A stretch of DNA of 64,000 bases from Impatiens glandulifera. Taxonomy: Eukaryota > Streptophyta > Magnoliopsida > Ericales > Balsaminaceae. Location: assembly GCF_907164915.1 (NCBI RefSeq), contig NC_061863.1, positions 66,145,364-66,209,363 on the forward strand, written 5' to 3'. The notes under the pieces are model-generated. The model did not search any database and had not been told where the DNA came from. It saw nothing but the letters and a program-made list of their open reading frames with translations. Shown here in pieces: positions 23,400-35,914 of the stretch; positions within the stretch are counted from its first letter, which is position 1, and the number at the start of each line of letters is the position of its first letter. Made by a program: the position numbers and the translations under genes.

Positions 23400-24415
23400 C
23401 TAGTCGATGCTAAGCTTCTCCGAATCTTTTGTTTTCACAATTACAGGCTCCGAAGAACACACTGCCTGAGCATCCCACCCGGCTCCAAAGATGGAAAGTT
23501 GAGGCGCGTTCAACAACGGGTGGTGATCGTATGGAAAGGCTCCATTAGATACTTGGGGTAGTTCATGATGTTCTTGGAGTAATTGGGCGTTAAATAGTTC
23601 CTCGTCAATTAACGAGTTCAAGAATGACGAAAAAGTGTCATCGTTGTTCCCATAATTTATCTGATCATCGTGATCATGCTCTTCTTTGTTGCTTATCACT
23701 CCAATTGCCTCGTTATTTTCAGGTATAGGACTCGAATTTCTATTTTCTTTTGGCTGTTGTTGTTGTTCTGGTTGTTGGTGATGATGATGGATGACATGGA
23801 TATTAGGGTTAGGGTTTGAGATAGAATTGGATGGTTTATTCTCTTGTTGATCAGGAGGATAGGTAAGATTGACGAGTGGCTTGTGGGTTCTTGGATCTAT
23901 ACCTTGACTAATAAGTTTCTTACTGAGATGGGTATTCCAGTAATTCTTGATTTCATTATCGGTTCTTCCAGGAATTCTTCCGGCTATCAAAGACCATCTA
24001 CAAGTAAGAGGAATCTAGATCTGTAAGAATAGTGAAACCCTAGATTGAGAAACCCTAATAATGATCTGGGTAAGTTTAATTACCTATTGCCGAGGAGACG
24101 ATGGAGACGGAGGATGAGGTCTTCTTCATCGGGAGCTATATGGCCGCGTTTGACGGAAGGGCGTAAGTAATTCATCCAACGGAGGCGGCAGCTCTTGCCG
24201 CAACGGAGAAGGCCGGCGCGTGTAGGTAGAGTACGCCATCGACCTTCTCCTTCTTTGTTAATGTATGAAGATAAAAGCTCGTCTTCTTCCGGCGTCCATG
24301 GACCTCGCTTCAGACCGACTTTGGTGCAGCACGGCGTCGTTTTGCTCCCGTTTGCAGCGGCGGATGATGAAGATTTTGATGCTGGGATCCTCATTCGATC
24401 GTCTTTCTCACTCAA
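23400..24415 (-). CDS. MYB5-like: R2R3-MYB transcription factor, MYB5/PH4 type
   Basis: Two exons, 24415-24084 and 23997-23400, with an 86-base intron; 309 residues. The N-terminal extension (about 33 residues) is Ser/Lys-rich and ends in [18 protein letters not shown], entering R2; R3 follows and ends at [11 protein letters not shown]. The bHLH-contact signature is present ([20 protein letters not shown]). After R3 comes [14 protein letters not shown], and near the C-terminus an acidic block [13 protein letters not shown]. These features point to the MYB5/PH4 clade, which works with bHLH and WD40 partners in the nucleus on proanthocyanidin, vacuolar acidification, trichome or seed-coat programmes. 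The middle is Gln/His/Asn-rich low complexity. R2 is not interrupted by an intron; the only intron is the conserved one in R3, between the Arg and Trp of GNRW. The exact target pathway cannot be told from sequence. Confidence 0.9.
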
Positions 24416-25752
24416 GAATGTTGTTTCTTCACTACTCTTTCTCTCTCTAGATGACAGATATATATATGTGCGTCAATGGCGAATGGATGGATGCGTCGAC
24501 GTTTTGCTTTAGACCTACACATGCGAGCTCTGGCATTCTTTTCTTTTTCTTTTTCTTTTATAAGTCCCCGCACTATATTGGCGCGTGCTTCCCAATCCCA
24601 GTACCTGCAAAAATAACATTATTTAATTATGTTTTAATATTAATTATATTTCCATTGTATTATTATTATTATATATTTTTTTAAATGTATATATATTAGA
24701 AATGAAAAAAATGGTTAAAAATAACCAAAAAAACATGAGATAGAAAAACTAATACTCACCATTATATTATTATTGGAATGTAAATTAAGCTTTCATATAT
24801 ATATATATATTATATAAAATCTTAATAACTTAGAAGTGAAAGAGCACAAAAATAGTGCTTAAAAGTTCGATTAATACTAAAAAAATATATTTTAAGTTAT
24901 AGTTAAGATATTATCTAAATTTAAAAAGAAAAATATATATATATAATAAAAGTTTAATTTAATTTATTTTTTTATATTATTTAAAAGAAATTAAGTTACC
25001 AAAATAATTCTTAAAAATTAAAATTCACAATTATTTTGATACCAACAAAGAAATGAAATAAGTTTGTAATTGTAAACAAACAAATATTATTAAATTTAAT
25101 AATATATATATATATATAATTAAACAAAATTCAAAATATTATTTGATGTAAAATTAATACCCAAAATATAAAAAAAAAAAATATATTTTTTAATTAAATT
25201 AAATAAATAATTTGTCATAATCAGCTGTGCTGCGGATAAACTATAGAAAAAATATATAAAATAATATTCTCCAAAACCAACAATAGGATAGAGCAAAGGG
25301 ATAAGATACAGAATTCAAGTTCCCCACTCGCCATCTATAGCGGTACAGTTCACATATTTTCAATATAATACTTTATTTTGTTTAATAGAGTGCCAAATAA
25401 ATTATTGAGGTCCCTGAAAAAATTCATACTGTGTATAATTGACCCAAAACTATAGATTGATGAACAGAAGAAACAGTACCTTGTGGCTCTCATGTGGCCA
25501 ACTAAGAAGGAGATGAAAGATTTGTAGCAAAATTTTTTATAAATTATAAATACAGACACAACACATGGAGAGGAATTGATCTACCAACAATTGAATTATT
25601 CCTATGTAATACTTAGGACATGACAAATACAATAATATAAAATTTAAAATATATTAACTTAAAATAAGAAATCTTGATATACAGATACAATAAAGGCATG
25701 AACCAAAATTCAAAGTCTTGTTTGATCAAAAAACAGGCCAATTTTTTTTAAG
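24416..25752. other. 1.3 kb intergenic spacer
   Basis: Upstream region of the MYB gene and downstream region of the peptidyl-tRNA hydrolase gene. The first 200 bases include CT-rich 5' UTR-like DNA; the rest is AT-rich with several short AT runs (24790-24830, 24935-24955, 25095-25120). No gene is visible. Confidence 0.6.
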
Positions 25753-27656
25753 TTATGTGGGCAATGTCTGAAATCTTATATGCTTGTACTTCTGTTCTAT
25801 GTTGAATCGTCTGGAACTCTCTGTGAAGCCAATGTGTATTATTTGTTTCAAAACATCAACCCCTTCTGGTAAAGCAGCATCAATCTTTCAGTTCATGAGA
25901 AAACAAAACGTTTTATCAGTTATAGTCGTCGTCATCATCATTTAAATGAAAATTTACAACGATTCTTGGCTCAAACCTACCCGCTCTCGAGCAATTGCAT
26001 TAAACTTTTGAAGCAAAAACGCTTTGGGATCCATTTGACCAGGTGGGCTACCAATACCTAACAGATAAAAACAGTGTTTTTTAAACAAAGCCGAAACATC
26101 CTATAACAGATTTTAATCAACAGTTTGAACATTAAGCTAACCTATTCTCAGTCTACCGAAGTCTTTGATTCCACGAAAATGATGGATCACATTCTTCAAC
26201 CTGATAAATGAAGCTACATATAAGAAGAAAAAAAAGAGAACAATCGTTTTCTTATTTATTTTTGCCAGAAACAAACACAGCAAGCATACCCGTTATGACC
26301 TGCATGACCTCCTTTAGGCTGAAGCCGAAGTACACCACATGGTAAACTCATATCATCATGAAACTACAGTAATTATACACAAAATGTAAGAGCAAAAAGC
26401 AACTGAAGAAAACATAAAGAAGAAAATGTGCATTAGGTAGTGTACCACAACAATGCGGTTAATAGGAAGTTTGTAATATTGTGCCAATGGACCGCTCTGT
26501 AAGTAGCCAAACAAAGAGAGAGTAGAATTTAGTTCTTCATTATCGTATTTCAATCTATTGTTTTTATTGTATCGAAAGCCAATGCTAAACTAGAAAGAAA
26601 ACACAATCTTTTTTTGTGGGGGGCATATGAAGATACAAAAGGATGTAACATCAATTTCTTCTTTTTAAAGCAGAGCTAGAAATGTGATAGGATCATGTTC
26701 CATAACTGCACAATAATGGTCTTTGGAAAACATGAGCAATTATTGAAACAATGAACACTAACCACAAAAACCCAGAAAGGTTCTTTAAGTTAAGAAATAA
26801 GAGTATGGAAATATTAACATTCACTCAGTTTGTAGATATGTAACATATATTGTATTATTAATCTCATTCTATTTCAAGTTCTTGGAAGCCCAGATCGTCG
26901 TATCATCGTGAAACTCTATCGATAATCATTTCCTCTATACCTTTTACAGTAGTTTTCCTTACAAATCCATGATCCATACATACAGAAGGTGGCAGCATTC
27001 AAGTGATTTCTAAGATTCAATTATCAGTCAAGTAGAGGTATAGTTAGTGATTCAAAACCCTAGGCTATGTTTGGTTTTGAAGCGGAATTGATCCAATTCC
27101 AATGGAAGTCAAACCTATACATTTCCAGTAGTAACCAAACCTAGCAATGAAAGTTCTTATAAGGATACATTATTGCTTCTTACAAAATGAGAGTGAATTC
27201 TTAAGTAAATTTACACAAGTAACTTACTGATTCACCGCTCAAATTCATGTAAGTCTGGGGCTTTGAAAGAAAAATAGGCACGTCTCTCACCAAACCTGAA
27301 ATGAATCAGAAAAAATCTGAATAAAAGAACATCCAATAGCATTCTAGAAAGGGATGGGAGGGAAGAGGAACATGCCTTTTCCAAACGAAGCTTTGCAGAA
27401 AACGGTATCCATGGAAATTCCCTGCGATTCTGCAAATGCATCAATCATTTCAAATCCTACCTGTATTAAGCAAGAACAAAGCAGAAGTTAGATGTATTTC
27501 AACAACAAGGCAAAATCATTCTTACACTCTTTCTTATACATTGTGCCTGGTTCCTTTGAACTTATCCCCAGGATTTCCCAATCCGACGAAGAGCCATGGT
27601 TGATGTGCAAGAGAAGAAGTGCAGAAATGACGCTTAGAAACACTGCGGGCCATCAT
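25753..27656 (-). CDS. PTH: Peptidyl-tRNA hydrolase, mitochondrial type (PTH1 family)
   Basis: PTH cleaves peptidyl-tRNA that has dropped off the ribosome. Eight exons: 27656-27540, 27460-27376, 27295-27228, 26496-26446, 26363-26290, 26200-26142, 26057-25981 and 25884-25753; 663 bases, 220 residues. The N-terminus ([20 protein letters not shown]) is short, basic and Ser-rich, like a mitochondrial presequence. The family residues are all present: Asn in GLGNPG, His in GTRHNVG, Asn in YMNLSGES and Asp in VFHDDM, with KGGHAGHNG and [14 protein letters not shown] following. It most resembles Arabidopsis At5g19830. Intron 2 begins with GC (AG then GCATGT at 27375), the only donor that keeps the frame FGK-GLVRDVP. 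The gene is divergent from the karyopherin gene, with 1.09 kb between their starts. Confidence 0.9.
27064..27145. mobile_element. Small MITE-like foldback in PTH intron 3
   Basis: GCTATGTTTGGTT at 27064-27076 and AACCAAACCTAGC at 27133-27145 are inverted repeats matching at 12 of 13 positions. Between them lies a palindrome, GGAATTG-atc-CAATTCC. The 82-base element has no coding content. Confidence 0.6.
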
Positions 27657-28744
27657 TTTCGCTCATCTCTTTCGCATACAACTCAATGCCAAATTCATGG
27701 AACAATAAACCAAAACGCCTGGATGGATGTTAATAAATTTTGTATCTTGCACAACTTCACGAATCAAACGCCTCACCTCCTCTAGACCCTACCAAGAGCG
27801 AGTTCTACTAGAGAGAAGAACGGCTAGGGAAAAGATTTCTCGTCTCAGCCGAACCGCTGAAACAAGAACCGGGTTCGGTCCGTACCTCATTACCTCTACA
27901 CGAAATTAATAATTATTTTCTAACATATAATTGTTTTCATGGACCGACCTCATATAATATTTATTTAATAATATAATAATCTAATAAATTGTTTTTGGGT
28001 CACTTGTAGTTGTTACTTTGATTGAACATTTATCATTTATAAGTAAAATAATGTATTTAAATAACATGTAATTCCCTTTTCTAAATTTTTCTTTCATAAG
28101 TATTTTTCATATATTATATTAAACAAGTATTTAAAAAAACTCTCAAAATTAAAAAAAAACTCATTATCAAACAAGCTCTAGTCTAAACTTTTTTAAATTA
28201 ACATGATTATCTCCATTTTTTTAACAAACAAATGAATAATAAAAAAATAATATTTAATAAGTTAATATTAGTTAAAAATATAAAACAAATATTATAATCT
28301 TCAACAGTTTTAATTGGTTTTTCTTCAAATAATTTATTTTATACCGATTAAATTGTTTCTAATTGTATTTAAAATCTTATACCGGGTCGAATAATGAATT
28401 ATTAATTTATTATTAACTTTAATAATATAATGAATTGAGTTGTTCAACCTACCGAAAACCTTTATTTTTCTCAATTTAATTAAATAATAGAAAGAAATAC
28501 TTGTAGAGGGTATTTGAGACATTTAGTAGGCCGTCACTTAATAATGATAATTTACAGCTAATGATCCATAAAGGCAAAGAAGCTTTTCCCCCCAAACAAG
28601 GCCCTAACCAATAGCAAACCCTACTTACTTACTATATCAAAACTCAATCCCTCTTTTTCATTATTTCTCCACTCCCTCCATTTCATCCATCAGGTGCAGA
28701 AGAAGAAGAAGAAGAAGAGAGGCGACGCACCCTATCTGATTGCC
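27657..28744. promoter_or_regulatory. Shared upstream region of divergent PTH and karyopherin genes
   Basis: A 1.09 kb interval containing the 5' regions of two head-to-head genes. The 250 bases next to PTH are less AT-rich and look like 5' UTR; the 150 bases next to the karyopherin are CT-rich and end in a GAA repeat at about 28699-28720. The middle is AT-rich. I can see no defined promoter element beyond this. Confidence 0.45.
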
Positions 28745-31700
28745 ATGGATCCTCAGTCAGCACAGCTTCAGCAAGCGCAGCTTGCCGCCGTCCTCGGTCC
28801 CGATCCCGCGGCCTTCGAGTCTTTGATTTCGCACCTGATGTCAACGTCCAATGAACAGCGCACGCAGGCGGAGACGATCTTCAATCTACTCAAGCAGAAC
28901 GATCCTAACTCCCTCGTCCTCAAACTATCCCATCTCCTTCAACAATCGTCGCACCTGGAAGCCCGTGCCATGGCGGCAATTCTACTCAGGAAGCAGTTAA
29001 CTCAGGATGATTCTTACATATGGCCCAAACTCACGCCATCTACCCAGTCCTCTCTCAAGTCGGTTCTTCTTTCATGTGTTCAGAGCGAGGAGGCGAAGAC
29101 GATAACAAAGAAGCTTTGCGATACCATATCGGAGCTTGCTTCCAGTTTATTGCCGGAAAATGCTTGGCCCGAACTATTGCCTTTCATGTTCCAGTGCGTT
29201 TCGTCTGATTCGCCAAAGTTGCAGGAATCTGCTTTTCTGATCTTTGCTCACTTGTCCCAATACATCGGCGAAATCCTACTTCCTCATATTAAGAACTTGC
29301 ACACTGTGTTTTTTCAGTGCTTGACCACTTCTCCTCACTCTGATGTGAAGATTGCTGCTCTCAGCGCAGTGATTAATTTTATCCAGTGCTTGTCAAACTC
29401 AAATGACCGCGATCGTTTCCAGGATTTGTTGCCGGCTATGATGAAGACATTGACGGAAGCGTTGAATAGTGGGCAGGAAGCTACTGCTCAGGAAGCACTC
29501 GAATTGTTGATTGAGTTGGCTGGGACGGAGCCAAGGTTCTTGAGGAGGCAATTAGTTGATGTAGTGGGAGCAATGTTGCAGATCGGTGAGGCAGAATCTC
29601 TTGAAGAAGGAACGAGACATCTAGCAATTGAATTCGTTATTACATTGGCGGAGGCAAGAGAGAGGGCGCCTGGTATGATGAGGAAGCTGCCTCAATTTAT
29701 CAGTAGGTTATTTTCCATTTTGATGAAGATGCTATTGGACATTGAGGATGATCCAGCGTGGCACTCTGCGGAGACTGAGCATGAAGATGCAGGGGAGACT
29801 AGCAATTACAGTGTGGGGCAGGAGTGTTTGGATCGGTTAGCAATTGCATTGGGTGGAAACACTCTTGTGCCAGTAGCATCGGAACAACTGCCAGTCTATT
29901 TAGCCGCTCCAGAGTGGCAGAAGCACCATGCTTCACTAATTGCATTAGCCCAGATTGCCGAGGGGTGCTCAAAGGTATGGTGTCATTTGGTCCTTATTTG
30001 TCTTGCAAAATCCTAATTGTAGCATTTTCCTAACCATGTCATGGTGCTGACTTGGATAAATGGATTACTCAGTGAACAAATGTTAAATTCTTTAATGGTG
30101 GACACTAATGAACACTTGTGATTGATTAGCATACAACAACATAGTGGTTGATAGAAAATGAATCCTGAAATTCTTCTCTTGTCATAATTTACAGGTAATG
30201 GTAAAAAATTTGGAACAAGTATTGAACATGGTTCTGAGTTCATTTCAAGATCCTCATCCCCGAGTTCGATGGGCAGCCATCAATGCCATTGGGCAATTGT
30301 CTACAGATTTGGGACCAGATTTGCAAGTTCAGTTTCATACAAGAGTCTTGCCAGCTCTAGCTTCTGCCATGGATGACTTTCAAAATCCTCGAGTGCAGGT
30401 ATCTTCCTTAAGTTATCCACATATTTTTCCTTTCTTATCATTCATACTGTTGCATATGTGACTCATGGTAGATCTGCAGCTTCTAATATGAAATGTGGTG
30501 CAGGGTTTGACTATTGTGCTTGTTCTTTTTAGCTTTTTTATTTTTATTTTAGTTATTCTGCGCTATTTTTTGCGTGTACCAATTGAGGTATTTTGAAAAA
30601 GGAACTAAAGAATATGCAATGCAATTATCTTTTGTTCTCTTATGTTTACAATCCTACCAGAGAGCTGCAGTGAACTTGACGATGTCTTTATTTTCTAAAG
30701 CTGACATGATACATTTGAAGATAAACTCTCCTTCAGTTTTATCTGCTCTGAAAACTTGTAATAGATGAATATTTGTATCTCAGACTTAGACTTGATGAAC
30801 ATCTTACAGAACACTATTCATTGTTTTGAATCCTATAGTTGCCTTGCCTCTTAATTTCATTGGCTAATTCTTATTTATGTATCCTTCTCCACCCGTTATT
30901 TTTTCATACTTGTCTCCCATCTTAGATGGTACCTTGTATGCTATCACTTTTACTTTCATTTTCATTAAAAGGTCATAGCACATAATGGAAATTTTTATTT
31001 TTATTTTTGCAGGCACATGCTGCTTCAGCTGTGTTGAATTTCAGCGAGAACTGCACCCCTGATATTTTGACGCCGTACTTGGATGGAATGGTGAATAAAT
31101 TGCTTGTGCTTTTACAGGTATGCCATTAACAGCTTTTATTTCAGAGTCTAGAATCTGTATTAATTTGTTTATTCAGTGGCTTTAGTTGGATTGTGTTCCT
31201 AACTCTATTGTTTGTCTCAGAATGGTAAACAAATGGTACAAGAAGGGGCCTTGACTGCTTTAGCGTCAGTTGCTGATTCATCACAGGTGTTTTTTCTTCT
31301 CTATCTCACGGCACGGTACTATGGAAGTAGATTTGCACTATTAGTCCTAACTTTTATTCATTCTATAGGAACACTTCCAAAATTATTACGATACAGTTAT
31401 GCCTTACCTGAAAACTATCCTGGTGAATGCAACCGATAAGTCTAACCGCATGCTTCGAGCAAAAGCAATGGAGTGCATCAGTTTGGTTGGAATGGCTGTT
31501 GGGAAAGAGAAGTTCAGAGATGATGCTAAGCAGGTAATCAACGATTTGCACCCACCATGCATATATTTTATTTGTATTTCTTGATAATTAATACGAATGA
31601 ACTTTGCCAGTTCTGCATCCAAGTTAAGCCTTTTCCTTATTGTTAGTTTCTTGCTTTTCCATTGTTTCGCTTCAAGTTGCAAGGGATAATATTATCTGCA

Positions 31701-34700
31701 GGTTAACAAGTTGTAGAAAATGAGATTCTTTTGTCATTTGATCTAACATTATAATCTTCATCAAAGTTGTCCCAATAAAACTTCATTCTTTATTCTAGGT
31801 TATGGAAGTGCTAATGTCGCTACAAGGTTCACAGATGGAAACAGATGATCCAACTACAAGTTACATGTTACAAGTATGTATTTGTGTATACTTAAAAAAA
31901 GTAGAGTAATTTCTATATAATAATGTATATCTTGTGGTTAATCACTTTTGTTGTGTAATGTGTTGAAATAAATCTCCAGGCTTGGGCTAGACTGTGCAAG
32001 TGCTTGGGACAGGATTTCTTACCTTATATGAGTGTTGTGATGCCGCCACTGTTGCAATCAGCTCAACTTAAACCTGATGTGACAATTTCATCGTTAGACT
32101 CCGATAACGAGCTTGATGAGTCTGATGATGACAGGTTTGACTTCGCCTTGTTACTTTATGTGCATTAATTAATTATAGAAGATGTGGATCACCAGACAAT
32201 AAAGATATGTAGTCAATCTAGAAGTTTTCCACATGATGGCCATGTATATCTATTAGGTTTGCTTTGTGTGTCCAACCTACCTCTATTAAATGCTAAAAAT
32301 AATTGAACACATGGCTTTGTGCTTGTTGCAGTATGGAAACTATTACTCTTGGGGACAAAAGAATAGGGATCAAAACAAGTGTTCTTGAGGAGAAAGCTAC
32401 GGCATGCAACATGCTATGTTGCTATGCTGATGAGTTGAAGGAAGGTTTTTACCCATGGATTGATCAGGTTTGCTTCTTTTCAGAAAATGAAGTTACTTCT
32501 TCATCCTGAAATGTGACAATTTAATGATAATATATCTGGTGCAGGTTGCTCCAACATTAGTTCCACTTCTGAAGTTCTATTTCCATGAAGAAGTTAGAAA
32601 AGCAGCTGTTTCAGGTACACACTCAAATATATTATGTCTGATATCCTCGTTTCTTCATCCCCTCTGCTTGTAACCGAGGTTGAGTGTCGGATGTTTTTCT
32701 TTCCCAGCTATGCCAGACTTATTGCGTTCAGCAAAATTAGCTGTAGAAAAGGGACTTGCTTCAGGACGTAACGAGTCTTATGTCAAGCAGCTTTTGGATT
32801 ATATTGTGCCAGCCTTAGTAGAAGCACTACACAAGGTACTTGTGATTCCACAGTTTCAATGCAGTTCCATTCTAATGGTTATAACTTATAATTAATTTTT
32901 CCCAATTTTTTTTTAATTCATTCAAGATGTAAATTTTTCTTTATCATCAATCTTTACACCTTCAACTTGAAATGACAGGAGCCTGATACGGAAATATGTG
33001 CATGCATGCTGGATGCTTTGAATGAATGTCTGCAGGTTTGTCTATTTTTATAATTCTCCTTTCCTTGTTGGCATAAAGTGTGGTATGACAGAATTTGGTC
33101 ATTGTAAACATACATGTTCTTTTGCACTTGGGATAAGCTATTTTTCTGGTTGGAATATGATGGATACAGGTACAATGACCTTAATCTCAGGCTTAAAATA
33201 TGTGGTATTAAACACTGGATTGTTTATGAAAATTTAAATAATTTGACTGTTTTTTGCTTTTATCTAGTGTTTACATGCATATAGTTCTATATGTTTTAAG
33301 TGTATTTAGAGACTAACTATATTAGCAATTTTTACATTCAGATTTCTGGACCACTTCTGGATGAAGGCCAGGTCAGAAGCATTGTGGATGAGATAAAACA
33401 GGTTTTGACTGCTAGTTCAAGCAGAAGAATAGAAAGAGCAGAGAGAACAAAAGCTGAAGATTTTGATGCTGAGGAGAGTGACTTGCTCAAGGAAGAAAAT
33501 GAGCAAGAAGAAGAAGTTTTTGATCAAGTTGGTGTTTCTAACTTTTGACCTTGAGGAGCACATATATGTTAGACTTTAGATTTTTCAACTCTTCTTATCC
33601 TTATTTTGCAATTGAATTTCATTGTTAGGTTGGCGAAATTCTGGGAACTTTGATAAAAACATTCAAGAGTTCTTTCTTACCTATGTTTGATGAGCTCACA
33701 TCATACCTCACGCCTATGTGGGTAAGTTTATCAGCTTACCATGCTTATTTGGTTATTCCTAGTTTCATGTTTTTAGTAGCTAAACAGTAGTTTGCTTTTC
33801 TGAAATAATTAACATATCTTAATATAGGGAAAAGACAAAACACACGAGGAGAGAAGAATAGCTATTTGCATCTTCGATGATGTTGCAGAGCAGTGTCGGG
33901 AAGCAGCTCACAAGTTAGTTTGCTTTTGAGATGCCTTCTTAATACATTTTGATCTCTCTACAATGCACTGATTTACATATTTTTGAATATGATCAGGTAT
34001 TATGAGATATACCTTCCTTTCCTTTTGGAAGCTTGCAATGACAACAACACTGATGTTAGACAGGCAAGTGCTAGAGACTTGTTATTAATTTTGTTCGATT
34101 GTGGAAGTATGTATAGTTATTGATGGTGTGGTTTTGTTTTCAGGCTGCTGTTTATGGACTTGGTGTTTGTGCTGAATTTGGTGGTTCTGTTTTCAAACCT
34201 CTGGTTGGAGGTGAATTGCTCTGCATATTTGTTACCTTGTTTAAAAAATAATAGTTTGTATTTTCTTGTTGGATTTACTTTTCTGTGTCTTCTTACAGAG
34301 GCTCTTTCAAGGCTAAATGTTGTTATAAGGGATCCTAATGCTTTGCAAGTTGAGAATGTAATGGCTTATGAAAATGCAGTTTCTGCATTAGGAAAGATAT
34401 GTCAATTCCAACGTGATGCTGTAGATTTATCTCAGGTACAAGCAATCTTGTTTTTTATGTTTATCAAGTATTAGTCATACTGAATAATGATGCAAAAAGA
34501 CTGACTTATTCTTCAGAAGTTCCTACATGTTCTAATAAACTCATTGCATTGATAGGCTCCAATTATGTATCTCCTATCCTCGCCCAAGAAAAAAAATATG
34601 TTAGAGAGAAAAAAAGGTCATAGTTAGGAAAGCTTGTTTGGATAATCAATTATTACAGAACTCCTGATTCTAGATGGTAACTCCTCCTGGTAGCAGTTTT

Positions 34701-35914
34701 CTTCAATAGCTGCAGTTTGGACCTTGTTTGATTAGGGGTTATTTGGATCCAAGTAACCCTTTATCCAATCATCAATCAAATCATCTTCTAAAATACACTT
34801 ATTTTTTTATTACATTTTAAAATATTAAATACAAAGGATATTTTAGTAATTTAACTCAAATCATCCACTTTTTCATAAAAAAAGATTTTTCCCAATTTAT
34901 TTTTATAAAAAATTACATCAAACAAGCTCTTGATCTATGGGATCTTGCTAGATGTTTCATAAGCTTTTCATGTTGTAAACTACACTCTTTAGTTGTATCC
35001 CATTATTTTTCTTGTCATGAAGGCATTTATTTAAGAGTTGGCTACTTTATATCTGCTTTGGCTAACATATCTGTATTTTATATTTTTCATGTTGTCTATA
35101 GATCCTTGCCTCATCTTTCAATTGCTGCATTTCTTAGGTTGTTCCTGCATGGTTGAATTGCCTACCAATAAAATGTGATTTGATCGAAGCAAAAGTTGTT
35201 CATGACCAGCTATGTTCAATGGTAGAAAGGTAGGAGCTGGTCGCTTTCTCCTCTTCACCCAATTTGTTTCCTTTTCCCCTGCTTCTAATATTTGAAGGTT
35301 CTTTACAGATCTGCTATAGAAGTGTTGGGTCCCAACAATGAGTATCTTCCTAAAATTGTTTCTGTATTTGCTGAGGCGAGTTCTCTCTCTTTAACTAATC
35401 TGTCCTCCGTTGTAGATGGACTTTATTCTTTTTGCTGCATTTTTTAGATCTTATATAGTCTGGTCAGAGATTGTATGCCCATATCATTTTGACTTCATTA
35501 AATTTTATTGTTGTTCTTACATGAATTTCACATAAGATAACTTAGCTCCATAACTTGTAAGTATTTGAGATTAATTTCATATAACTCACTATCCAATCAA
35601 CAATCTACTCATTAATTGCATCATTTACAGTTACATTTAAGTTGGACCTTGTTAGTTGTAGGTGTAAAAAGTTGTTTATTTGGGTAAAAATGACTAAAAT
35701 ATCCTCTTTAATATTTTAAAAATGATTTGAAGGACAATTTTGTTTTCAGGTTTTATGTGCGGGGAAGGATCTTGCAAGTGAAGAAACTGTGAGCAGAATG
35801 GTAAATCTTCTGAAGCAGCTTCAACAGACACTATCACCTTCTGCGTTGGCTTCAACCTGGTCGTCCTTGCAGCCTCAGCAGCAGCTTATTTTGCAGTCCA
35901 TACTCTCATCCTGA
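28745..35914 (+). CDS. KETCH1-like: Importin-beta family karyopherin (IPO5/KETCH1-like)
   Basis: Nuclear import receptor of the IPO5/Kap121 group; the Arabidopsis homologue KETCH1 (At5g19820) carries ribosomal proteins and HYL1 into the nucleus. Twenty exons: 28745-29974, 30195-30398, 31013-31117, 31221-31286, 31369-31533, 31799-31873, 31980-32134, 32332-32467, 32545-32614, 32708-32835, 32979-33035, 33342-33527, 33629-33721, 33828-33913, 33997-34063, 34144-34210, 34299-34435, 35138-35229, 35309-35375 and 35750-35914. They total 3351 bases, 1116 residues, full length for the family. The protein is a series of HEAT-type helical repeats with an N-terminal importin-type region ([15 protein letters not shown]), an acidic insertion (DDDPAWH-like and [15 protein letters not shown]) and a Gln-rich end. 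Two introns start with GC instead of GT (after 34063 and after 35375). The ATG at 28745 ([10 protein letters not shown]) is the first in frame. Confidence 0.95.
34720..34929. mobile_element. 210-bp MITE-like element in karyopherin intron 17
   Basis: GACCTTGTTTGAT at 34720-34732 and ATCAAACAAGCTC at 34917-34929 are inverted repeats matching at 12 of 13 positions. The interior is AT-rich with GGATATTTTAGTAATTTA. It sits in the largest 3' intron (34436-35137). Diverged relatives appear at about 35640-35745, 37130-37345 and 44845-45010. Confidence 0.55.

Noticed and set aside
27492..27909. Plus-strand open frames upstream of and overlapping PTH exon 1
   Set aside because: They are antisense to PTH exon 1 and its 5' UTR and show no conserved protein features.
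28694..28744. In-frame extension of the karyopherin upstream of 28745
   Set aside because: The extension begins with GTG, not ATG, within a GAA repeat; the ATG at 28745 gives the usual MDPQ start.
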